The notes under the pieces are model-generated. The model ran no database searches. It had not been told where the DNA came from and saw only the letters and a list, made by a program, of their open reading frames with translations. A stretch of 5,606 nucleotides of DNA from Oscillospiraceae bacterium (lineage in GTDB: Bacteria; Bacillota; Clostridia; WRCU01). A program made the translations under genes and the position numbers. This document shows positions 1 through 5,606 of the stretch, piece after piece (position 1 is the stretch's first letter; each line of letters begins with the position of its first letter). The DNA lies in contig WRCU01000120.1 of assembly GCA_009783805.1 (NCBI GenBank), positions 1 through 5,606 on the forward strand, in the 5' to 3' direction.

Positions 1-4
1 AGGG

Positions 5-84
5 GTGTCATTGCGAAGAATGAAATGACGCGGCAATCTCGCTTTTATGGATTGCTTCGTCGCTGGCACTCCTCGCAATGACGG
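5..84. repeat. Inverted pair of dispersed palindromic repeats (ATTGC/GCAAT type)
   Basis: Two copies of the same ~36-bp repeat lie head to head. The left copy (about 5-40) is in reverse orientation and the right copy (49-84) is forward. GTCATTGCG at 7-15 is the exact complement of CGCAATGAC at 74-82, and GCAATC at 33-38 that of GATTGC at 50-55. The interior is an imperfect match with one indel, and the loop is about 11 nt (39-49). The pair could fold into a long hairpin as RNA or single-stranded DNA, like REP/REPIN or MITE-like elements. This type of repeat is widespread in bacterial genomes and is often mis-annotated as small proteins. No transposase is present here. The function is unknown. 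Confidence 0.8.
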
Positions 85-93
85 ACGAGGGCG

Positions 94-131
94 GGATTGC
101 TTCGTCGCCTAAAGGCTCCTCGCAATGACGG
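94..131 (+). repeat. Forward copy of the dispersed palindromic repeat
   Basis: The copy begins GGATTGCTTCGTCGC and ends CTCCTCGCAATGACGG, matching the copy at 49-84 at both ends. The centre differs: CTGGCA is replaced by CTAAAGG, giving a small internal GCC-TAAA-GGC hairpin at 107-116. The ends ATTGC and GCAAT remain complementary. Conserved ends around a variable centre suggest that the terminal pairing matters most. Confidence 0.8.
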
Positions 132-138
132 ACTTACA

Positions 139-156
139 GGCTCCTCGCAATGACGG
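139..156 (+). repeat. Truncated repeat copy (3' half only)
   Basis: GGCTCCTCGCAATGACGG repeats the last 18 bases of the copy at 94-131 exactly, but the ATTGC left half is missing. It stops 5 bp before the extended -10 element of the next gene, so the repeat remnant supplies the DNA where a -35 region would lie. Confidence 0.75.
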
Positions 157-161
157 GCATG

Positions 162-170
162 TGGTACAAT
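162..170 (+). promoter_or_regulatory. Extended -10 promoter element for the UPF0182 gene
   Basis: TGGTACAAT matches the extended -10 pattern TGnTAnAAT (TG at 162-163, TACAAT at 165-170). No good -35 hexamer lies 16-18 bp upstream, which is typical of extended -10 promoters. Transcription would start near 177, giving a leader of about 36 nt before the ATG at 213. A promoter here also argues against the upstream in-frame ATG at 150. This is a prediction from sequence only. Confidence 0.5.
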
Positions 171-193
171 GGCGTGGATCGCCTAAAACACGG

Positions 194-200
194 TAGGGGG
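194..200 (+). promoter_or_regulatory. Ribosome binding site deciding the 213 start
   Basis: TAGGGGG is a purine-rich Shine-Dalgarno-like stretch 12 nt before the ATG at 213. The spacing is somewhat long. The next in-frame ATG (246) has GGTGAGG directly against it with no spacer, so 213 is the better choice. Confidence 0.5.
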
Positions 201-212
201 AACGCTTCCAAC

Positions 213-3023
213 ATGAGCGGAAACGACGACGGCAACACGGTGAGGATGAAATACCCCGGGTTCAAAATGCCGAGCCTCGCGGGGAAGAAGAAGCTGATCA
301 TCATAATAGGCTCGGTGGTCGCGGCCTTCATAGCGCTCAGGATCCTGTTCGGCATATACCTGGAGCTGCTGCAGCTGGATGAGATCGGCAATTATTCGTC
401 CATATTCATCACCAACATGGGCGCCATAGCCATAGCCTTCGCCATATGCTTCGCGGTGACGCTGATCCCCCTGATAATCAACGGGATCGTGGCCAACAAG
501 TACATGGGCAGGCACTTCGCGGCCGTGGGAATGGCTTTCAAGAAGATGCCCGTGGTGATACCGGCCATCATCGTGGCCATACTGTTCTCGGTGGGCAAGG
601 CCTTCGAGTCGTACGACAAGTTCCTCCTCTTCTTCAACAGCACCAAGTTCGGGCAGGCCGACCCAATTTTTGGGAACGACATAGGCTACTACGTTTTCCA
701 GCGGCCCTTCTACATGTTCTTCGTCGAGGTGGCCCTGACCGCCTGCATCGTGGCGACGGCCTTCACCGTCGCGTACTACGTGATCGCTGTCATGACGCGG
801 CATAAGGACGACGTCAAGGCGGACAGTTTCAAGGTGAAGAAGTTCATCGGGCACGCGCTCGTGATGGTCGCCGTGTGCTTCTTCGTCAGGGCGTTCACCT
901 ACATCTTCAAAGCGCAGGACCTACTCTTCGGGACGTACTTCTCCGTGAACGGGACGGGCTACGTCGGCGTCAACATATGGATCAACTACTTTAAGGTGAT
1001 ACCCTTCGTGCTGGTGGCCATCGTCCTCGGGGCCCTGCTGTTCATCTGGCGGTCGGAGTACAAGAGGGCGGTGATCGTGATACTCGCCTACCCGGCCATA
1101 TGGATAGCCGTCTCGGCGGTCGGGGCCGTCGTCCAGAACTTCGTCGTCATCCCCAACGAGTATGAGTACGAGAGGGAGTACCTCCGCCACAGCATGCAGA
1201 TGACGCGCGAGGCCTACAACATCCACAACATCATCCCGTACGAGTTCGCGGACGTGGTGCCCGTGACCAGGGAGATCATGGACCGCAACGCCGACACCCG
1301 CAACAACATCAGGGTCGTCGACTACAAGGCCACGCTGGACAGCACCAAGCAGCTGCAGAGCAACACGAACTTCTACACGTTCGTCGACGGCGACATATAC
1401 ACGCACAACATAAAGGGTAAGGACACGCCTATATTCGTCATGGCCAGGGAGATCAACAAGGACAACCTCCCGGAGAAGTCGTACACGAACACGATGTTCC
1501 GTTACACGCACGGGTACGGCATAGCCATCAGCCCCATCAACAGGTTCACGGCGCAGGGCCAGACGGACTTCATCCTCAGCGGCATCGAGCTCGACTCCCG
1601 CGACAACGGGATAACCGTGACCGAGCCCAGGATCTACTACGGCGAGCTGACCGACGACTACGTGGTGGTGAACAGGCCCGGCTCCGGGAAGATAAAGGAG
1701 ATCGACGCGGACGGCTACAGCGAGACGAACTACGAGGGCAACGGCGGCCTCAAAATGAGCTTCTTCAACAGGCTGCTCTTCGCGATCGAGTACGGCGACA
1801 TAAACATGCTGATCTCCGGGAACATAGACTCCGAGTCGAGGATCCTCCTGAACCGGCACATATACCAGCGCGCGCAGAAGGCCGTGCCCTTCCTCATCGT
1901 CGACAGGGACGCGTACATAGTCCTCTCGGACGAGGGCAGGCTCAACTGGATCCTGGACGCCTACACGACGACGCCCTTCTACCCGTACGCCGAATACTAC
2001 TCGTCGGGCGAGGAGTACAACTACATCCGCAACAGCGTGAAGATCGTGGTCGACGCCTACCACGGCACGGTCGACTACTACATCATCGACCAAAGCGACC
2101 CCATCATCATGACTTACGACAAGATCTACCCGGGCGTCTTCAGGCTGGACCCGCTGCCCTCCGACATAGCCTCTCACATGAAGTACCCCGAGGCCCTGTT
2201 CGACATACAGTCCGTGGTCATGAGGCGCTACCACCTCGAGCCGGACAAAGACGAGAACGTGAGGACCTTCTACAGCAACAACGACCTGTGGAACATCGCA
2301 ACGATCCCCATCGAGTCCACGCACTCGACCCAGGCGCTGGAGGCTTACTATAACCTGGTGAAGCTGCCGGGCGAGCTGGGCACCAAGGAGGAGCTCATAC
2401 TCATGCTCCCCTACACGCCGTCGGGCGGCAGGCACAACCTCGCCTCATGGCTGGCCGTGCGGTGCTCGTACGAAGACTACGGCCAGATGATCCTGTTCAC
2501 GTTCCCGAAGAACAAGAACATATTCGGGCCGTACCAGGTGGAGGTGAAAATAAACCAGATCGATTCGATCGCCAAAGACATATCGCTCTGGAGCCAGGGC
2601 GGGTCCGAAGTCTTCAAGGGGAACCTCCTGGTCATACCCATAGAGGAGAGCGTGCTGTACGTCGAGCCGATATACATAAAGTCCTCGCCGCAGGCCATCC
2701 CCGAGGTCAGGCTCATCGTGGTCGGCTACCAGCAGGAGAACTGGTTCATATACGGGATAGGCACCAACCTGGACAGGGCGCTCGAGGACCTATATAAGAA
2801 CGCGGCGGACCAGGTGGCCATCGACGACCTGGACGGCGACGGGTCGCACGCGGGCGGCGATGGCCCCGGGCAGGCGACGGGCGGGGACGGATCCACGCCG
2901 AGGCCCGGCACGTCCGGGACGGACCCGGACAGGGACAAGATAATAGACGACATATCGAAGAAGTACGACGAGATGCAAAGGCTGCTGGGCGAGATCGGCG
3001 ACCTCATCGATGACCTGAGGTGA
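213..3023 (+). CDS. UPF0182 family membrane protein (COG1615)
   Basis: This 936-residue protein belongs to UPF0182, a family of large membrane proteins of unknown function; its length is usual for the family. About seven membrane helices lie at roughly 28-50, 64-90, 112-130, 165-194, 211-232, 259-280 and 285-305. A large hydrophilic region, probably outside the membrane, covers about 315-840. Family hallmarks visible are DPIFGNDIGYYVF (150-162), PNEYEYEREY (314-323), NYEGNGG (506-512), SRILLNRHIYQRAQKAVPFL (542-561), WILDAYTTTPFYPY (579-592), NYIRNSVKIVVDAYHGTVDY (603-622), GPYQVEVKINQ (772-782) and GNLLVIPIEESVLYVEPIY (803-821). The tail is a Gly/Asp-rich linker (871-908) with DLDGDG, then a charged helix (909-936) likely to form a coiled coil. 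ATG 213 is preferred because the in-frame ATG at 150 lies in repeat DNA upstream of the predicted promoter; 246 and 267 are alternatives. The reading frame is intact. Confidence 0.93.
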   Translation: MSGNDDGNTVRMKYPGFKMPSLAGKKKLIIIIGSVVAAFIALRILFGIYLELLQLDEIGNYSSIFITNMGAIAIAFAICFAVTLIPLIINGIVANKYMGRHFAAVGMAFKKMPVVIPAIIVAILFSVGKAFESYDKFLLFFNSTKFGQADPIFGNDIGYYVFQRPFYMFFVEVALTACIVATAFTVAYYVIAVMTRHKDDVKADSFKVKKFIGHALVMVAVCFFVRAFTYIFKAQDLLFGTYFSVNGTGYVGVNIWINYFKVIPFVLVAIVLGALLFIWRSEYKRAVIVILAYPAIWIAVSAVGAVVQNFVVIPNEYEYEREYLRHSMQMTREAYNIHNIIPYEFADVVPVTREIMDRNADTRNNIRVVDYKATLDSTKQLQSNTNFYTFVDGDIYTHNIKGKDTPIFVMAREINKDNLPEKSYTNTMFRYTHGYGIAISPINRFTAQGQTDFILSGIELDSRDNGITVTEPRIYYGELTDDYVVVNRPGSGKIKEIDADGYSETNYEGNGGLKMSFFNRLLFAIEYGDINMLISGNIDSESRILLNRHIYQRAQKAVPFLIVDRDAYIVLSDEGRLNWILDAYTTTPFYPYAEYYSSGEEYNYIRNSVKIVVDAYHGTVDYYIIDQSDPIIMTYDKIYPGVFRLDPLPSDIASHMKYPEALFDIQSVVMRRYHLEPDKDENVRTFYSNNDLWNIATIPIESTHSTQALEAYYNLVKLPGELGTKEELILMLPYTPSGGRHNLASWLAVRCSYEDYGQMILFTFPKNKNIFGPYQVEVKINQIDSIAKDISLWSQGGSEVFKGNLLVIPIEESVLYVEPIYIKSSPQAIPEVRLIVVGYQQENWFIYGIGTNLDRALEDLYKNAADQVAIDDLDGDGSHAGGDGPGQATGGDGSTPRPGTSGTDPDRDKIIDDISKKYDEMQRLLGEIGDLIDDLR

Positions 3024-3123
3024 GGTAGGCCGGATCCTGAGGTGAGGCGATCGGAGGGCCGAGGCGGGCCGATCGGAAGGCCGGGGTGATGTTGGCCGGA
3101 GCCTGAGGTGGGCCTAGGGACGG
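3014..3123. repeat. Degenerate 22-bp tandem repeat, five units
   Basis: Units begin at 3014, 3036, 3058, 3080 and 3102, each 22 bp long. Units 1 and 2 share their first 12 bases (CCTGAGGTGAGG), unit 5 begins CCTGAGGTGGG, and units 3 and 4 begin GCCGAGGCGGG and GCCGGGGTGAT. Most units contain a CGGA-like segment near the end. The first unit includes the last codons and the stop of the UPF0182 gene (TGA, 3021-3023). The array fills the first half of the gap before feoB. It is G-rich on the plus strand. No function is evident. Confidence 0.65.
3048..3075 (+). other. Perfect 7-bp inverted repeat in the intergenic repeat
   Basis: CGATCGG (3048-3054) and CCGATCG (3069-3075) can form a 7-bp stem around a 14-nt GC-rich loop, spanning repeat units 2 and 3. 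No T-run follows, so it is not a standard intrinsic terminator. It may slow or attenuate read-through from the UPF0182 gene, or may be a by-product of the repeat. Confidence 0.4.
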
Positions 3124-3210
3124 GCGCAGAAGGTTAGTCGGGGGGAGCCTCTGGGGATGGGGGATTTCCGTGGGGCCGAGTCGAGGGACGCGCATGGCGG
3201 CCGTAGGCCT

Positions 3211-3214
3211 AGGG
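3211..3214 (+). promoter_or_regulatory. Ribosome binding site for feoB
   Basis: AGGG lies 8 nt before the ATG at 3223, a normal spacing. The competing in-frame ATG at 3157 also has a purine-rich stretch (GGGGGAG, 3141-3147) 9 nt upstream, so the site alone does not settle the start. Protein homology favours 3223. Confidence 0.45.
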
Positions 3215-3222
3215 CCGGCTCG

Positions 3223-5250
3223 ATGTCCTTCGCCCTGGTCGGGAATCAGAACTGCGGGAAGACCACGCTCTACAACCAGCTGACGGGCTCGAACCGCCAC
3301 GTCGGCAACTTCCCGGGGGTGACCGTCGACCATAAGGTGGGCCAGGTGACGGGCCGCGAAGGCGTGTCCATCGTGGACCTCCCCGGCGTGTACTCCCTGT
3401 CGCCCTACTCCAGCGAGGAGACGGTCACGCGGGACTTCCTGCTGGAATCCAAGCCCGAAGGGATCATCAACATAGCGGACGCCACCAACATAGAGCGAAA
3501 CCTATACCTCACCCTCCAGCTGATCGAACTCCAGGTGCCCATGGTGCTGGCGCTCAACATGATGGACGAGGTGCAGGCGAACAATGGGACCGTCGACATA
3601 CAGAGGATGGGCGAGACCCTAGGCATCACGGTCGTGCCCATATCGGCGGTGAAGAGGCAGGGCATATCCGAGTTGGTGGACAGGATGGTCGAGGTCGCTT
3701 CGTCCAGGTCCAGGCCGGAGCGCATAGACTTCTGCCACACGCACGAAGGGTCGCCCGACGCCGTGCACAGGGCCATCCACGCGATATCGCACATCATCGA
3801 GGACCATGCCCAGCGGCGCGGCCTGCCGGCCCGGTTCGCCTCGACGAGGCTGGTGGAAGGGGACGACCCTATCACCGGCGAGCTGGGGCTCACCGAGAAC
3901 GAGATGGAGATGGTGGAGCACGCCGTCAAGGAGATGGAGTCCGACCTGGGGACGGATCGGGAGGCCGCCCTGGCCGACATGCGCTACCAGTTCATCGAGG
4001 AGGTCTGCAGGGACTGCGTCGTCAAGGCCAGCGAGAGCCGCGAGTACCGGCGCAGCGTGCGTATCGACTCGTTCCTGACCCATAGGCTTTGGGCGTTCCC
4101 GGCCTTCATCGGCATCATGCTCACCGTCTTCTGGCTCACGTTCGGGGTCATAGGGAACGGGCTGAGCGGGCTCATGGTGGTCGGGATCGACTCCTTGGCG
4201 TCCGCGGCGGGCGACGCGCTGGCCTCCTACGGGATGAACGCGGTGGTGATGTCACTCATCGTGGACGGGGTCATATCGGGGGTGGGCGCGGTCCTCAGCT
4301 TCATACCCATCATCGTGACGCTCTTCTTCTTCCTCTCGATCCTGGAGGACAGCGGCTACATGGCGAGGGTGGCGTTCGTCATGGACAAGCCGCTGAGGAA
4401 GGTCGGCCTCTCCGGGCGCAGCTTCGTGCCTTTGCTCATGGGCTTCGGCTGCACCGTGCCGGCCGTCATGGCTACGCGCACGCTTTCGAGCGACCGCGAC
4501 AGGAGGATGACGGTCTTCCTGACGCCTTTCATGAGCTGCAGCGCGAAGATCCCCATCTACGCCATGTTCGCCGCGGCCTTCTTCCCGTGGGCGGGGGCGT
4601 TGGTCATGATGGCCCTGTACGTGGCGGGGGTCCTGCTGGGCGTGGCGTCCGGGCTCATCATGAAAAGGACCGCCTTCCGCGGGGCTCCGGTGCCCTTCGT
4701 CATGGAGCTGCCGAACTACCGGTTCCCCTCGGCGAAGACCACGCTCATATTATTATGGGACAAGGCCAAGGACTTCATACGCAGGGCCTTTACGATCATC
4801 TTCCTGGCCACCGTGATAATCTGGTTCCTGCAGTCGTTCGACCTGAGGCTGAACCCGGTCCAATCCGGCGCCGACAGCATACTGGCCTTGCTCGGCCGCG
4901 GGATCAGCGTCATCTTCTCGCCCTTGGGGTTCAATGACTGGAGGGTCTCCACGGGCCTCATGACCGGGTTCGTGGCGAAGGAGGCCGTGATCAGCACGCT
5001 GGCGGTCCTGACCGGCGCGGGGGCTGGCGAGCTCCAAGGCACGCTGCCCACGATATTCACGTCGGGCGCGGCGGTGAGCTTCCTCGCCTTCACGCTGCTG
5101 TACACGCCGTGCGTCGCGGCCGTGGCGACGGTGAGGCGGGAGCTGGGCAGCTTAAAGGGGACGCTATATGTGATCGTCTATCAGACGGGCCTGGCCTGGG
5201 TCGTGGCCTTCGTAGCATACAGTGCGATCAGGCTGCTGGGGTGGGCGTGA
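3223..5250 (+). CDS. feoB: Ferrous iron transport protein B (FeoB)
   Basis: FeoB is a cytoplasmic-membrane transporter that imports Fe(II) and depends on its N-terminal G domain. In this 675-residue protein all G motifs are present: G1 GNQNCGKT (7-14), G2 Thr34 in PGVT, G3 DLPG (52-55), G4 NMMD (112-115) and G5 SAVK (141-144). A helical spacer follows at about 165-280. The membrane domain begins near 289, with about eight helices. Two Gate regions hold the conserved cysteines: C410 in GFGCTVPAVM and C439 in MSCSAKIPIY. C630 lies in LYTPC, near the C-terminal conserved Cys of other FeoBs. The start at 3223 puts the P-loop at residue 7, as in homologues; starting at 3157 would add 22 Gly/Arg-rich residues of no recognisable kind. 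No FeoA domain is fused or adjacent. It is 199 bp downstream of the UPF0182 gene and overlaps the next gene by one base. No Fur- or DtxR-like operator is recognisable upstream. Confidence 0.97.
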   Translation: MSFALVGNQNCGKTTLYNQLTGSNRHVGNFPGVTVDHKVGQVTGREGVSIVDLPGVYSLSPYSSEETVTRDFLLESKPEGIINIADATNIERNLYLTLQLIELQVPMVLALNMMDEVQANNGTVDIQRMGETLGITVVPISAVKRQGISELVDRMVEVASSRSRPERIDFCHTHEGSPDAVHRAIHAISHIIEDHAQRRGLPARFASTRLVEGDDPITGELGLTENEMEMVEHAVKEMESDLGTDREAALADMRYQFIEEVCRDCVVKASESREYRRSVRIDSFLTHRLWAFPAFIGIMLTVFWLTFGVIGNGLSGLMVVGIDSLASAAGDALASYGMNAVVMSLIVDGVISGVGAVLSFIPIIVTLFFFLSILEDSGYMARVAFVMDKPLRKVGLSGRSFVPLLMGFGCTVPAVMATRTLSSDRDRRMTVFLTPFMSCSAKIPIYAMFAAAFFPWAGALVMMALYVAGVLLGVASGLIMKRTAFRGAPVPFVMELPNYRFPSAKTTLILLWDKAKDFIRRAFTIIFLATVIIWFLQSFDLRLNPVQSGADSILALLGRGISVIFSPLGFNDWRVSTGLMTGFVAKEAVISTLAVLTGAGAGELQGTLPTIFTSGAAVSFLAFTLLYTPCVAAVATVRRELGSLKGTLYVIVYQTGLAWVVAFVAYSAIRLLGWA

Positions 5251-5471
5251 TGGCCCTGATGGTCTTGATGGCGTGTAGGCCGATAGGGGCGATCAAGCCG
5301 ATGGGGGCGTTGGGAGCCATCGGGGCCATCGACGTGGCGGCGCTCGCGCTGCTGGCGGCGGCCGCCGCGTGCGCCGTATGGGGCGTCGCGCGCCGCGCCC
5401 GCGCCGGCCGGGGCGGATGCGGCGACTGCGCGGGATGCGGCGGGCGCGGGCGATGCAAGGGCAGGCGGTGA
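5250..5471 (+). CDS. FeoB-associated Cys-rich membrane protein
   Basis: This 73-residue protein has one hydrophobic helix (about 28-46, Ala/Leu-rich), a basic stretch RRARAGR (48-54), and a Cys-rich tail with C57, C60, C63 and C69 (C-x2-C-x2-C-x5-C). That layout and the position right after feoB match the FeoB-associated Cys-rich family, which is mostly known from Firmicutes and is often only 45-60 residues. The cysteines could handle or bind iron near the FeoB exit, but its role is not established and this is inference. The ATG at 5250 overlaps the feoB TGA (TGATG), suggesting translational coupling. An internal ATG at 5301 would give 56 residues, closer to the family norm, with AGGGG 11 nt upstream. 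Its Arg codons are mostly CGC/CGG, with AGG only at residues 10 and 72, unlike the AGG-rich UPF0182 gene; the gene is short, so this may be chance or local GC drift. Confidence 0.78.
   Translation: MALMVLMACRPIGAIKPMGALGAIGAIDVAALALLAAAAACAVWGVARRARAGRGGCGDCAGCGGRGRCKGRR
5298..5323 (+). other. Inverted repeat over the alternative start of the small gene
   Basis: CCGATGG (5298-5304) and CCATCGG (5317-5323) are perfect 7-bp complements separated by 12 nt. The left arm contains the internal ATG at 5301. If folded in mRNA, the hairpin would hide that start and favour the coupled start at 5250. It may equally be chance in a GC-rich, Gly/Ala/Ile-coding stretch. Confidence 0.3.
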
Positions 5472-5473
5472 TG

Positions 5474-5591
5474 ATGGATCGCCGCGTCGCTGGCGCTCCT
5501 CGCGATGACGTGATATGGATCGCCGCGTCGCTGGCGCTCCTCGCGATGACGTGATATGGATCGCCGCGTCGCTGGCGCTCCTCGCGATGAC
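5474..5591 (+). repeat. Tandem array of 41-bp palindromic-end repeats (ATCGC/GCGAT type)
   Basis: Three head-to-tail units start at 5474, 5515 and 5556. The first two are identical over 41 bp; the third keeps the first 36 bases and then diverges into CACCTTTTGATTCATC-like sequence to the window end. Each unit runs GGATCGCCGCGTCGC to CTCCTCGCGATGAC, and is clearly the same family as the repeats at 5-156 but with ATCGC/GCGAT ends. The array begins 2 bp after the stop of the Cys-rich gene. Sequence identity between units implies recent duplication or active homogenisation. Reverse-strand reading frames through it give well-known spurious peptides and are not genes. Confidence 0.85.
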
Positions 5592-5606
5592 ACCTTTTGA
5601 TTCATC

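Noticed and set aside
150..212. N-terminal extension of the UPF0182 protein from the ATG at 150
   Set aside because: The extra 21 codons begin in the last repeat copy and cross the predicted promoter; they resemble no family sequence.
183..854. 223-codon minus-strand frame at the start of the UPF0182 gene
   Set aside because: Same kind of antisense shadow, with low-complexity His/Asp/Glu/Arg content and no family resemblance.
921..2435. 504-codon open frame on the minus strand inside the UPF0182 gene
   Set aside because: It is antisense to a well-recognised gene and its peptide is rich in Val, Asp, Arg and His, typical of a GC-rich codon shadow; it has no recognisable domain.
3157..3222. 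22-residue N-terminal extension of FeoB
   Set aside because: It is Gly/Arg-rich, and FeoB homologues start a few residues before the P-loop, as the ATG at 3223 does. The reasonable Shine-Dalgarno at 3141-3147 means it is not fully excluded.
5474..5591. Possible CRISPR array
   Set aside because: The repeated units are directly adjacent with a constant 5-bp linker; there are no unique spacers and no cas genes.
5228..5605. Minus-strand 125-codon frame at the window end
   Set aside because: Its start is a translation of the palindromic repeats (REERQRRGDP and VIARSASDAAI-like segments), a known annotation artefact, followed by antisense of the Cys-rich gene.
5592..5606. T-run (CCTTTT) after the last repeat as an intrinsic terminator
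   Set aside because: The run has only four Ts and the preceding repeat gives just a 5-bp terminal stem with a long loop; too weak to call.

Overview
The window is a short stretch of GC-rich bacterial chromosome with three plus-strand genes between two clusters of one dispersed palindromic repeat family. The gene content fits an anaerobic Gram-positive lineage: a UPF0182 (COG1615) membrane protein, a FeoB of the compact type common in Clostridia and relatives, and a tiny FeoB-associated Cys-rich membrane protein. Despite the high GC, ATA (Ile) and AGG (Arg) codons are frequent, as in some high-GC anaerobic Firmicutes and Actinobacteria. The lineage is an inference of modest confidence; nothing here names a genus.

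Layout. Positions 1-156 hold four copies or remnants of a ~36-bp repeat with ATTGC/GCAAT ends. The first two are in opposite orientation and form a long imperfect inverted repeat. An extended -10 promoter element (162-170) follows directly, then a UPF0182 gene (213-3023) coding for a seven-helix membrane protein with a large extracytoplasmic region. From its last codons to 3123 runs a degenerate 22-bp tandem repeat of five units, inside a G-rich 199-bp gap with no clear promoter or terminator. Next are feoB (3223-5250), a complete ferrous iron transporter, and a 73-codon gene (5250-5471) whose start overlaps the feoB stop (TGATG). That small gene encodes one membrane helix followed by a C-x2-C-x2-C-x5-C tail. 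From 5474 to 5591 there are three tandem 41-bp units of a GC-rich version of the same repeat (ATCGC/GCGAT ends).

How they work together. FeoB and the Cys-rich peptide form a translationally coupled ferrous iron uptake pair; no FeoA is visible in the window. The UPF0182 gene has its own promoter, no known biochemical role, and may be only a neighbour. I see no novel defence or mobile system. The points most worth a second look are the repeat family with a compensatory base-pair change, the 22-bp repeat that starts inside the UPF0182 stop region, and the small Cys-rich gene.
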